From: Cladorhizidae sp. MBARI D1340-BT2
Taxonomy: Eukaryota > Porifera > Demospongiae > Poecilosclerida > Cladorhizidae
DNA: 64,000 nt
Assembly (NCBI GenBank): GCA_028752905.1
Contig: JAQNBH010000009.1
Location: forward strand, 41,422,509-41,486,508
Reading direction: 5' to 3'
Position numbers and translations under genes: made by a program. The notes under the pieces were generated by a model. That model was not told the origin of the DNA. It saw nothing but the letters and a program-made list of their open reading frames with translations, and did no database searches. Within the stretch, counting starts at the first letter, position 1. Every line of letters starts with the position of its first letter. Positions 44,601 to 54,043 of the stretch are shown piece after piece.

Positions 44601-45388
44601 CGACAAACCTTGGCAAAATGATCCTTCTTCCCACACTTACGACATGTTAGCCCTCGAGCAGGGCACTGAGATCTAAGGTGATAAGCCATTCCACACCAGC
44701 TACAGGGGTTAGCTGGAGCAGGAGGACAGAGAGATCGGCCCCGATCAGGTCGAGAGAAAGAGGTGTTGGCCACAAAGTTCTCTGCCTTTGCAGGAGGAGT
44801 GGAAAGGGAGACAGCTGTGTCTAAAGCTTGTTGTTCTAAGACTGCTGCTTCGATAGCATCCTCGAAGGTGGAGACCTTGCCAGCTTTGGTAGCTATTCCA
44901 TAAGCTCGACAGACAGCTTGTCTGATAGATTCGTTCCTTACTCCAGAAGCAAACACATCACGCATGGCTTGATTGATATAATTGTCAGGGTAGGAACAGT
45001 AGCGAGCACCCAACCTGATCTTGGAAGCATAGTCCATTAACGTTTGACCAGGTGGCTGTACAGTTCTGGCTAACGAGACTCTCTCTGCTAGGGCGTTACG
45101 ATCACCCTCGAAACGAGCCCGAAGAAATTCCAGAGCATCTTCCATTCTGTTGGAACCATGCTCTACTTCATAGTAGTGTTGCCTCGCTAGGTCATCTACA
45201 CAAAGGAGTAGCAAATCCAGCTGCTTGGACACGGGAGGTTCGGTAACACGGATGTAGGCCAACCAGGTTCGCGAGAAGGCAGAAAACGAGCAGGAAGAGG
45301 TAGAATCGAAACGGGGAGGAGGAAGACGAACGTGCGAAGAGGCAACATGGAGAGGACGTTCAGGAGCTTCGAGGTCTTCAACAGACAT
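41684..45388 (-). CDS. Gag-pol polyprotein of element C
   Basis: One frame of 1234 residues from the ATG at 45388, only 20 bases after the 5' LTR. Gag fills the first ~270 residues and has two CCHC knuckles, CSWCGMAYHLRSQC near 230-243 and CRKCGKKDHFAKVC near 248-261. The protease has LIDSGSDISLV near 307. RT has TRLVVDYSGTINPHT near 480, LPFGLTNSGAVF and YLDD near 583. RNase H has LETDASG near 728. The integrase has an H-x3-H...C-x2-C finger near 862-900 and catalytic D near 922 (IDFVGP), D near 983 (HSDRGAQF) and E near 1017 (NGEVERMH). All key residues are present and no stop interrupts it, so it may still be active. The stop overlaps the polypurine tract. The double knuckle recalls mag-type gags, but I do not assign a clade. 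Confidence 0.95.
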   Translation of the reverse strand: MSVEDLEAPERPLHVASSHVRLPPPRFDSTSSCSFSAFSRTWLAYIRVTEPPVSKQLDLLLLCVDDLARQHYYEVEHGSNRMEDALEFLRARFEGDRNALAERVSLARTVQPPGQTLMDYASKIRLGARYCSYPDNYINQAMRDVFASGVRNESIRQAVCRAYGIATKAGKVSTFEDAIEAAVLEQQALDTAVSLSTPPAKAENFVANTSFSRPDRGRSLCPPAPANPCSWCGMAYHLRSQCPARGLTCRKCGKKDHFAKVCRSGVMNTSSANSDSPGSVSAVHDDIVSQRRFIKGYLRGNVLRFLIDSGSDISLVRLGIAKQMHIPYKPIRRRAMSANGDHVKIVGMAQETVKLNGHLIPITLYVAAQLSDSAILGANELANFSALLVHYGGSMPPLHVTASQLDKDRSGSLMNVSPQSVITLFSFNTKPVRVPSRKRSRADELFIRQEISSLLERKLIKPSRSPWRAQLHVVHDEVREKTRLVVDYSGTINPHTVPDAYPLPLIEPLIERVSQYRFFSSLDLQSAFHQIPLVPSEQPLTAFEGDGRLYEWLVLPFGLTNSGAVFARVLGELINDSPGCFHYLDDIVIAGSTKEEHDMNLAKFQELANTAGIRFNSSKSSIGKTTLTFLGHEISQGTVKPSPSRLRPILDYAMPRTTKQLERFLGLAVYHSKWVPDFATLAAPLFKAKAEKAPFPLSHTCENATQQIKRAIASSVLAVPDTNKPLRLETDASGTSVAATLSQDGRPVAFFSHLLTPREKAWSAVELEAYSVVAACDKLRHFLLGREFEVVVDQQGVSFLFNGKPKSSIKNAKLARWRLQMLDYRFTITYRPGRLNNVADALTRCSAISDTTTNLEIIKKLHESMGHPGASRLQAYMLSHHSVTLRDVMKVTRNCKLCCEVKPRFLRPPPGRLIRANAPWQRISIDFVGPKPSKTANRYLFTVIDEYSRYPFAFPVPNQSIQTVMNCLSSLFYLFGPPQNVHSDRGAQFESSQLLDFLHSFGVTKSRTTSYHPQGNGEVERMHGTLWKTVTLRLRQVRLPVESWERQLAPALSNLRSLQCRSTGKTPHSLFLRFSRRSPFLDPPVASPPYNSIPSEEEDITPSWLQAGAEALLGRAVRNKDEPLVDPVMIQEVISPHVIRVLHPSGLSETVSSRRIARCPNSSGAIHADLRTNEMTDPDPANVSTDPLSSPRQETTESDLDLPLNVDASEEPPGLRTRSGRISRPPVLLDDYFC

Positions 45389-45398
45389 GACAAAACTT

Positions 45399-45407
45399 GA
45401 GTGAAAT
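45399..45407 (-). other. Candidate self-primer binding site of element C
   Basis: Minus strand ATTTCACTC, one base after the 5' LTR end. It is complementary to GAGTGAAAT inside the LTR (plus-strand positions 45450-45458). No sequence starting TGG, as needed for a tRNA 3' end, lies near the LTR. Confidence 0.55.
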
Positions 45408-45408
45408 T

Positions 45409-45698
45409 TGTAGTAATCCTGTCACTGTTAGGATTTGAACGTTCTTATTATTTCACTCTATGCAATTACAACACAACAAGGACACAATAAGTAAACATCA
45501 ACATGACAGAAAAGACAAGACATACCAAGTTTGACACAAGCTTAGAGAAGTCACAATACAAGGATTGGCAAGGATAGCAAGACAATACAGACTAGCGGTT
45601 CTAAGAAATAACGTGGTGTGATCCGATTGATGACGTTGCTGACTTCGTGATGATGTCATCGCGCAAGTCAACTATTTCTCTCACTCTAATACACCACA
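45409..45698 (-). repeat. Element C 5' LTR
   Basis: 290 bp, identical by eye to the 3' LTR. Followed by AAATC, the target duplication. Confidence 0.93.
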
Positions 45699-45719
45699 AA
45701 ATCCATCGTAGTTAGCCTT

Positions 45720-48700
45720 TCTGGCATGACGGTCATAGTACTGTTAGGCTAGCATCTGCTTTGCTTTTAGCTTCTGTTGTATCACTTCATTTGAGTAGGC
45801 ACTGGGTTTCAATAGTTCAGTACTTATGATCAGGCTTGTCTTGATCCTTCTACTCATGAGGAGTTGTGCTGGTGAGAGATCAACACCTGTGATTGGAGTT
45901 GCATTGTAGTCCATGATTACAACTCTGCGACTTTTTGACTTTTTCCACATGCATTTCACAGTTTGCACGGCTTCCCCATTGGATTGAGGGTAGTGAGGGC
46001 TTGAAGTAGTGTGCTGGATACCGTTTTCCTTGCAGAAACTTCTGAACTCTGCGCTAGAGTACTGGGGACCATTGTCAGTAGTCAGAGCATCTGGAAATCC
46101 ATGTGTGGTGAAAACATTCATCATGGCTTCAATGAGCGATTTGCTCGTTAGATCTTCCAGCTTTTCCACAGCTATCCACTTGCTGAAGTAGTCCACTAGC
46201 ACTACATAGTGCTCCTGATGGAATTCAAAGGTGTCTGATGCTACCTGAGCCCAAGGCCTTTCTGGAATCTGCCTCTGTGTCATTGGTTGTGGAGTTTGCT
46301 TCTTCATGTTCTCCTGGCACTCTTGGCAATACTCGATCATTTGTTCTCTTCTGTCATTGAGGCCTGGCCAGTAGCAGCTCTCTCGGGCTCTAGCTTTGCA
46401 CTTTACAATGCCCAAGTGTGAGGCATGGATGCGCTTGAGTGCATAGTCACGCATTGATGGAGGGATTACTATCCTTTCTCCCTTGTACAGGATTCCATCA
46501 ACATAGTCCATTTGCTCACGAAATGGCCAATATTGCTTCACTTCCACAGGTAGTTGTGATTTCACTTGCGGCCAGACATTGAGAACTACTGTCACCAGCA
46601 TTCTCAATTCCTCAGATGTTTTCTGTCTGAACTCTTCTGACTTCTCCTCTGAAACTGATACTTTATGTATCATGCAAGTTTCTTCTGCTTCATCTATCTT
46701 CTTCATGTCAGGTAGATTAGCTCGGCTGAGGGTGTCAGCTAGTTGCATCTCAACACCTTTCCTGTACTCAACAGTGAGATCATAGATGCTGAGTCGGAGC
46801 AACATACTTTGGAGGCGTTGTGGGGCTGCAAGCAGTGGCTTTTTGAATATGACTTCAAGTGGTTTGTGGTCTGTTTCCACCATTACATGCTTGGCATAGA
46901 TGTAAGTGTGGAATTTCTTGCATGAGAACTCTATTGCTTTGAGCTCCTTTTGGATTTGAGAGTACCGTTGCTCAGTGTCATTCAGTGCTCGTGAGGCATA
47001 TGCGATGACTTTGCCTTCTTGAACTAAGGCTGCTCCAAGGGCGTAACTGCTGGCATCACATTGGATTACAGTCGGCTTTTCAACATCATAGTAGACCAAT
47101 GTGCATGCTTCTATGCACATCTGTTTGAGCTTTCCAAATGCCTTTATCTGGGGCTTGTTCCAGTAGAATTCTGCATTCTTGATCACATCTCTCAGAGGCT
47201 TGTCTACTTCACTCATCTTCGGAAGGAACTTGTTCAAGTAAGTCATGAAACCTAGGAATCTACGTATATCCTCTTTGGATGTCGGAGCTGGCATTTGTGC
47301 TATTGCTCGTACTTTCTCTGGATCTGGTTGTGCTCCCTTGTCAGTTATTATGTGACCAACATACTTGATTCTGCTCTGGCGGAGCTTGCACTTTTCGAGA
47401 TTCAGTTTCAGGTTCCACTCAGTGGATCTACGTAGAACTTGCTTGAGAACTTTGTCATGTTCTTCTAATGTCTTGCCTGACATTATTATGTCGTCCATGA
47501 TTGCTGTAGCTCCTTCAATGCCTTCCAACATACTGTCCATGGTCCGTTGGTAAATCTCTGGTGCACTCTTTATTCCAAATGGAAGTCTCAGCCACCGAAA
47601 GCGTCCCTCTGGTATGTTGAACGTAGTTAGGTACGATGAGTCTTCATCAAGTGGCAGTTGGCAGAACCCTGACTTAGCATCCAGTGTGCTAAAGTACTTG
47701 GCTCCATTCAGGTCACTCATGACCTGCTCCACTGTTTTCATTGGGTAGATCGACCTCTTGATAGCTTTATTCACATTACTTGGGTCGAGACAGATGCGTA
47801 TCTTCCCCTTTCTCTGTGCAACTACCATGGAACTGACCCAGTCTCTCGGTTCTGTGACCTTTGTTATGAAGCCTTCCTCTTCCATCTCTTTGATCTTCTT
47901 TTTAATTTGTGGGAGAAGAGCTTTTGGCTGTGACCTTGGGCCATGTACTACTAGCTTCACTGTAGGGTCTATGTCAAGTGTCACTACAATGGGCATGATG
48001 CCTGTGGTGTTGTTCACTTCAGGGCACACGTCCTCCGGTTTGACTTCGTCAGTCTTTGGCTGGTCTAGGGCTGTTTTGTGTACTCTCACAATCAGTCCCA
48101 GTGCTACACATGCTTTGTGTGACGGTAGGGGCACTTGTTTAATGTGTACCACAAAGAAGGTCAGCATCCTCTTACTCTGTTTGTATCTTGCAGATAATTG
48201 GATTGTTCCCATTGGCTTCAGTTTGTCTCTGGTATATGATGACAGCACCCGATTTGTGGGGTTGAGATGGTTTATGGAGAATCCGAGCTTGGTTAACTGT
48301 TCATATGGCAGAACATTTATCGGCGATCCCGTGTCAAGCTCAAAGTTAAGGTACTTGTCTTCATTGACTTGGATGTCCTCGTAGAACTCTCCCTCTTTGG
48401 CATTTTCCGACATTGCGTGAAATTGTAAGTCAACTCCTTCCTCTTCATCTTCAAATTCCAGAGCATGTGTTCCCTTCTTTTTGCCAAAACACATTGCCGG
48501 GTAGTGTCCTGTGCCACCGCAATTGTAGCATTTCTGCCCTTTTGCTGGACATTGTTCATGGGTGCTTGTGTTACCACACTTAGTGCGCATTGACCCATCC
48601 CGTTTCTTTCCAAACGTATATCGACTTACTTTGGATTTGTCACTGTGTGGTTTCTGTTTGTTCCTGTAAGTGCTTGCTTTCCCCTTCATTGCATGAATAG

Positions 48701-49253
48701 ATGCATCTTCTCCTTTGGAGAATTCTCTGAGGCTCTCCCTGGAGGTTTCGTGGGTCTGACCAATCTCGATAGCTTTTTCGAGAGTTAGGTTGTCTCCTTC
48801 ATCTAGACATTTCTCTCGAACTCTGTCATGTAAGCAGCGGAACACGATTACATCACGTACCTGACGGTCAGCATCTAGATACCCACAATCTTTAACTAGA
48901 ATTTTCAGATCAGTGACGAAGTTGTCGAAGGTCTCAGTGTTAGATTGCTTCCTTTTGTCCAATTTGAAGCTTGCTCTGATTTGGTTCTTGCGTGGTGCAG
49001 TGTACTCGTCGAACTTTTCAATGTTGGGGACTAGCTTGTATTTGTCAGCTGGCGCAATGGTAAAGTTCTCGTGGATTTCTCTGCCGCGCTCCCCGACATA
49101 AAGCAGGAGGTATGCAACTCTCTCCTTCTCTGATTTGGCCGAATGAGGACCCAGGCAGTAGCAATCTAAGTGTTTCTTGAACCTGCTCCACTCTCTATTA
49201 AGATCCTCTGCCTTCCAGTTCACGTTGGGAACTGCTAGCTTTAGCTCAGCCAT
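45720..49253 (-). pseudogene. Element D gag-pol (main part)
   Basis: The ATG at 49253 (MAELKLAVPNVNW) is preferred over an in-frame GTG at 49262. Gag has the mag-type retrotransposon domain and a CCHC knuckle (CYNCGGTGHYPAMC) near 240. The protease is FELDTGSPINVL near 305. RT has RWLRLPFGIKSAPEIYQ and IMDDI near 585. RNase H has QCDASSYALGAAL near 731 and TDHKPLEVIF. The integrase finger HASHLG...CQEC lies near 942-975, with D near 1009 (SDTFEF) and D near 1060 (TTDNGPQY). The third acidic residue is missing. The usual NG-x-AER-AVQT run here reads NGEAVQTVK, which fits an in-frame loss of three residues. A TAA follows MLA at about 45743, after which the same frame continues (YYDRHARKANYDG) to the insertion of C. 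Confidence 0.92.
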
Positions 49254-49300
49254 TTTACTCACAATTGTACCGCTATATAGCGCTAGCTACCTAAGTCTTT

Positions 49301-49337
49301 TTTACCTCTGACACCATGTTCTTTACTTCTGACACCA
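49301..49337 (-). other. Element D primer binding site (tRNA-Leu), tandemly duplicated
   Basis: On the minus strand TGGTGTCAGAAGTAAAG directly follows the 5' LTR and matches about 13 bases of the tRNA-Leu 3' complement. A second near-copy (TGGTGTCAGAGGTAAA) follows about 20 bases later, so the site is duplicated in tandem. Confidence 0.85.
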
Positions 49338-49444
49338 TGTTAGATACTTAGTAGCACGAGAACGATTCTTAACAAAGCACACTTCCGGTATCCAGGTATT
49401 ACAACATACTTCCGGTATCCCGGTATTACACAACATATATGACA
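49338..49444 (-). repeat. Element D 5' LTR
   Basis: 107 bp, TGTTAGATAC to ATATATGACA on the plus strand. Followed by GCTCT, the target duplication. Confidence 0.9.
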
Positions 49445-49449
49445 GCTCT

Positions 49450-49468
49450 CACTTGAATGATGGGGGAG
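49450..49468 (+). other. End of element B pol and its polypurine tract
   Basis: After element D, B resumes in the RNase H frame. GATGGGGGAG acts as polypurine tract directly before the 3' LTR, as in element A. Confidence 0.75.
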
Positions 49469-50114
49469 TGTCAGAGAAAAGCCTTGATCTCTCTGACATT
49501 GCCTTTCTGGAACAGCAGGTGTTGTGTACAGGGAGCAGACAACTACAAACAAACCTCGTCATCAACCACACAAACCACTCAACTACACACTCTTGACCGG
49601 GGATGTTGTGCTAAAAAGATTCAGATTGGTGGGAGGAAACGTCACAACAGCACTCTGATATGACCGTAAAAGGAAATGTTGCAGACTGTTCTGACAGCAC
49701 CGAGTCAGGGTATAAAAACGATCAAATGAGAATGAGAGAGAGAGAGAATCCAAGAGAGAGACTCAAAGAGAAGAAGAGAAAGGACGAACTTCAATAAGTT
49801 ATTGAGCTGGGAGCTATAACTGTATCGTTGTTATTGTTGGACCCAAGTATAACTAGACTTAGACATTATTTTATTTACTATGATTATGCTTTGTGGTTGT
49901 GATATTTGAATATATTGCTGCTGTGCGATTATATTACATTGTTATACCATAACCTTTTTCGAAGCAGAGAAGGGAAGGGCTTATTGAGCTAGAGATTGGT
50001 ATTGTATGGTCCCAGTAAGACTACCACTGAGAAGAGAGTGTTAGTAAGGCTGAGGGCGTCATCAGAACTCTTAGGTGACTTACAGAGAGGTCACCCAGAA
50101 GAAGATTCCTGACA
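49469..50114 (+). repeat. Element B 3' LTR
   Basis: 646 bp. A TATA-like TATAAAAA lies at 49711-49718. Compared with the 5' LTR it has several substitutions, a shorter stretch near 49500 and an extra segment near 49993-50010, indicating an old insertion. Confidence 0.88.
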
Positions 50115-51180
50115 GTCTTGGCTGATGGGACCTTGTATAGAAAACCATATGCATCATTGCATGACAATGCATCAACTTCTATTACAACATTGCAGGCAGC
50201 TTGAAAGAAAAACGTGTTCCCCATGAAGTGCATGGCTCGGTCGTCTTTTCTTCACCCCTATTTGAGAATCGCCACCACAGCCACATTATCACAGCTGCAC
50301 CAGATTGTGCTGCCCCATCATTGCTATGCCTAGAAGGCTATCCCTCGTAATTAGAAATCAATTCCTTTACTGTAATATTAATATTATCCAACGATTAGAA
50401 GTTTCAGTTGGGAGCATTCTCCTGCTAACGTAAAAGCTCCACATTACACTCACATGTGCTAAAAGCATCAGATGTGATCAATCCTGTGAATCTCCCAGGA
50501 ACAATATCAGCCATCATTCCTGTCCCATTCCAGGTGGGAAAGTAGTGGGCCAACTATTGTTAACTGGATTGGAACCCTTTGTTGAGTCAGATCCTGAAGT
50601 GCAACTCCCTGACTGTTTTGGATATACATCCATCATCCTGCATAGAAATGATCTCCCAGGTACAATTGAAGACTGCACATATCTAAACCACCAGAGGCTA
50701 ATGGGCTCTGCAACAGAACCTGGCAAAGATAGGCATCAACCTTACCAAAATAATGCAATCAAAGTTTCAGTATAGGAGAGCGCACAAACAGCAGCAGAAA
50801 AGATGGAAGGTGGAGGAGCCTGGCAATATCTAAAATATCAGTGTGCTCCATGAACATTATGCTGGAATCCCATGTTCATAATTTGGACCAACATGGTTGT
50901 GAGATACATATCATTAGGACACAGCTATATTATATTAGGCTAGGGTTGCTGGCATGGGAATGGTACGAGCATGGAGGTGCGAAGTGTTTGTGGGTGCGGC
51001 AGCGATGCCACCTCTTGATGCAGCTAAGGTGACTCTCCGCTCATTCTCTTCCCCCTCTTTTACCATTTAGCCACATGTTATGGTGTATTAGAGGTGGAGT
51101 TTTTGGTATCACACAACTGGCAAACCTTAGTCATGGCAAGTGAAGGGAAGTTACCCAGGTAGAAGAGGTGGGTGAGGTAA
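50115..51180. other. Unassigned interval after element B
   Basis: No gene recognised. An open frame at 50545-50775 has no known motif. The DNA may be the far side of whatever B inserted into (a DIRS-like remnant lies on its left), but I could not show continuity. Confidence 0.4.
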
Positions 51181-53405
51181 GAGTGGTCAGAGAGGACTAC
51201 AGATTATCAACTAAAGTATACACGTATGCCTATGTGCATAAGTAGTTATCTGGTTTTGTTGAGGGATTCCACTGTTAAATTTAGATGTGATGTGGGAAGT
51301 GGACAGTGAGGGTGGAGGGTTTGCAGCTCCCCATTCAAAATGAGATGGGTTGCTGTTTGTACCACACATGTAATAAACCTTGTTCCTTTCAAATTTAACA
51401 TCACAGACATGGCTGCTGGGATTTTGCAGTAACCTTAGCGTTAATTATGAATATAGCTTTGCCAAAAAATTCTGCTAAACAGCTATATTGAATATATAAA
51501 TTTATTATACTTCAAATTTAATTCAGAATGTACCAGAATTGATCTCTGATCCATGTAGAATCAACTCCCTGCAGTGGGGGGAAGCATTCACCTGAATCCC
51601 CCTAGGCTAGGTAGGACAGGCAATATGCTTGCCAATACATTAGCCTTATTCAACCCCCCCCCATCCCACAACATCTTCTTACACTCATGCAATAGTAAGC
51701 TTCTGAGGAAACCACCCCATCACTTCATTAATAGTGAAAAAGAATGCAGTAGTTGTCAGTTGTCTAGATTTTCTTGATAATTAACTTAACTTTAAGTCTT
51801 GGCTTGCTGCTCTGACCTTCATCAGGAATAATGAGTGGGAGTGAGTCAATCGTTGAGAAAGTTATTATAGCTGTAGTAGGTTAACTGATAGTTCATTGGG
51901 AGTTGGATCTTAAATGTATTTATTTCATTGAAGACCTCTTACTTATTTTGTGTTTTGCTGAATCGAGAAAGGGTTTAGTCATTGCAATAATTTGGAACCT
52001 TCTGGTAGTAAACTTATGATCAATGGATATGTTGCATGCAAGTTATGTGTGTGTGTTGGGTGATGGAAGAAGCTAGATTAATATACTGTATATACACAGA
52101 TAATTGATTGTTTATTTAGGGGGGTTACATCATTTTGGGTATATGGTGTATTCCACTCCATAATAGACAAGACAAAAAATAAATTAATATATATGGCAGT
52201 TAGTTGTCCAAACTTCAGTTGTCCAAAGATGTTGGTCAACCTATCACTCAATGTTACAAGAAGCCCCGCCGATGGAAATGCTGGCTCTTTTTGTTAAAAA
52301 TTTGCTCTACGTCGAACATGAAAGCTCTGCCAGTAATCACTTATGATTCTTTTTGCACTGTGTCAAAGCAGAGAACATGTTCGGACTTACTCAGAAAGGG
52401 AAAAGGGTTGTCCAGGATGAGCTGTAATATTGTGAAGAATGAATGATGAACTTAAGTTAACTGAACATAGTTATCCACAACACAGTCCCAACTTGTTCAG
52501 ATAACTGACTTCCCACTAAATATTGGCTTGATATGTAGAATAACCATGTGACCACAAATAAGATATGCATGAGCCAAATTACAATATCATTATATTAATA
52601 GGTAAAGGGTCCTGTAAAACTTTGTAGCTAAATTCTTGTCAATTTTTTAAAATATTTTTGTCTGATATTATTTGTTTGTGTGTTTTATAATCGAGCAGCC
52701 ACCTACAAGAAGTTTTCAGTGTAATACCAGAACTAACCATTCACAGATGTTACTATTTACCATAGTGTATACACATTTGTCTCTGTATTAAAATATACAC
52801 ATACACATACATGCATCATTAGTAGTTACCTAGTTTTATTGAAGGTCTCTGCTGTAAGTGTTATCATATGAGTAAACTTCTGAACAAATCAACTGATCAC
52901 TACTTGGTACAGCTTCTTGGAAACTCGGCTCAGTTCTGTGTTGTTAGATATTGTCACAAGAATAAGTTGATGAGTGCACATTCAGCATAAGTAGTTACCT
53001 GGTTTTGTTGAAGGTCTGTGCTGTTAACTATTTTCGCAAGAGTATACTTCTGAGGAAACCAATTGAACACTTCTTGGTGTGAAAAATGCAGCTGCTTGCT
53101 GAACTCAGCTCAGCTAGACTTCGTATTACAAAAGTTCTTACGACATAATGATATTTTACTGCTTTTTGGGTGATTTACTCAATAGAATTAGTGCTGGATT
53201 GAGAAACGGATCATTATAGTGCTTTGGACGGTTTGGAGCTCAGGTAGTAAAATTATGACAAACATACAAGCCATTACTCTCTGGTTGTTTGTGCCCCAGT
53301 GTATCTCCAGACCTGCAAGAAACCTAGTGTTAAACAGCGAATATGAACTTGCAAAACAGTTTGTAATTAAGAAACACCTGTTCATTCTTCTACCTAAATT
53401 GTGTG
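51181..53405 (+). repeat. Degenerate duplicated units (AGTAGTTACCTGGTTTTGTTGAAGG family), left group
   Basis: Related phrases recur. AGTAGTTA-x-CTGGTTTTGTTGA occurs near 51240, 52826 and 52988, GGTAAAGGGTC near 52601, and ATAATCGAGCAGCCA near 52688. CTTCTGAGGAAACCA-like sequence occurs near 52880 and 53050. A GGTAGTAAA-x-TTATGA phrase occurs near 51994 and 53240. The same family continues at 59.4-61.3 kb. No conserved frame; nature unknown. A poly-C run lies near 51653-51662. Confidence 0.6.
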
Positions 53406-53755
53406 AATACTGCACATTAATATTTAAGTGTGGCAGCTGTTATGTGAGCCAGAACAGAAAAGGGAGCCAGGAGCCATTCTCGAGCCACAGTGTGCTGTAC
53501 TCTCTCAAATTTTCCCTTGGGTAGATTGCAAGTACGTGCAGCAAATAGTCATGTATGTGTTCTTCAAACATTGCCTCTAATACACATGCATAGAGCTGAT
53601 ATATTTTGACAACAGCACTTCACAGAGATACCATGGAACACTTTAACAAAACGATGATTTAAACAACTAAAGCAGTGCCTAACGGCTAGTAGATGTTAAT
53701 TATCAAGAACACTAAACAGCCTGATTTTATGGTATTTCATGGAAGTTAGGTGTAT
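53406..53755 (+). repeat. Long direct repeat Y (left copy) flanking element G
   Basis: 350 bp, from AATACTGCACATTAA to GGAAGTTAGGTGTAT, ending exactly where element G's 5' LTR begins. The right copy (58891-59267) begins exactly where the 3' LTR ends. It is identical by eye except for 27 extra bases. Confidence 0.9.
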
Positions 53756-53937
53756 TAGCCAATCATGGGCAGAGACCCTTTACCTAATGGGCAAGGACCC
53801 TTTACCCATACACTATTACCTACATGTATGCGCATGCTCACACTAATATACTTCATTACTGCGTGCATTGTTAACTGACGAAACCTACTTTTGTATCTGG
53901 TCAAATTGGGGCACAAAGAGATCTTGGATCTTATCTA
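53756..53937 (+). repeat. Element G 5' LTR
   Basis: 182 bp, TAGCCAATCATGG to GGATCTTATCTA. Positions 53845-53867 within it are the complement of the putative primer site. If they form the 5' end of the transcript, U3 would be ~90 bp and R/U5 ~90 bp. Confidence 0.88.
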
Positions 53938-53960
53938 TGCACGCAGTAATCAAGTATATT
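53938..53960 (+). other. Element G candidate self-primer binding site
   Basis: The 23 bases directly after the 5' LTR (starting TGCACGCAGTAATCAAG) are complementary to 53845-53867 in the LTR, with one mismatch. There is no TGG-type tRNA site at the LTR edge. This is the arrangement of Tf1-type self-priming elements. Confidence 0.8.
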
Positions 53961-54043
53961 CTAGTTTGTAGACTTGTCGTAAGTTTGTAGATTGTTGTAG
54001 ACCTGGACTGAACGGATTCCAATTAGAGCCCTCCGCAAGAGGT

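Larger units (their letters stand above)
41386..45698 (-). mobile_element. Element C: intact-looking Ty3/gypsy retrotransposon nested in D
   Basis: 290-bp LTRs identical by eye, the 5-bp target duplication AAATC (41381-41385 and 45699-45703), and one open gag-pol frame between them. It is the youngest layer of the nest. There is no TGG-type tRNA primer site after the 5' LTR. Instead the 20-nt leader holds a 9-nt sequence complementary to the LTR, suggesting self-priming. Confidence 0.95.
40817..49444 (-). mobile_element. Element D: mag-like Ty3/gypsy retrotransposon with 107-bp LTRs
   Basis: Inserted in the end of element B's pol. The 5-bp target duplication GCTCT lies at 40812-40816 and 49445-49449. 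The LTRs are very short (107 bp), as in the mag clade, and differ at three positions. The primer site matches tRNA-Leu, and a polypurine tract (AACAAAGGGAGA on the minus strand) precedes the 3' LTR. The order is gag, protease, RT, RNase H, integrase. It is split by element C at 41386-45698 and also disabled by a stop codon and a lost catalytic residue in integrase. Confidence 0.93.
35113..50114 (+). mobile_element. Element B: decayed Gmr1-like Ty3/gypsy retrotransposon, host of nested insertions
   Basis: LTRs of about 645 bp lie at 35113-35757 and 49469-50114 and share a tRNA-Leu primer type with element A. The coding region has gag, protease, integrase, RT and RNase H in that order, again integrase before RT. 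It is cut by a solo LTR (39726-40314) and by element D (40817-49444). Frameshifts are numerous and the two LTRs differ by substitutions and indels, so this is the oldest layer of the nest. I see no target duplication. The five bases after it are GTCTT and the 5' boundary looks slightly altered. Confidence 0.9.
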
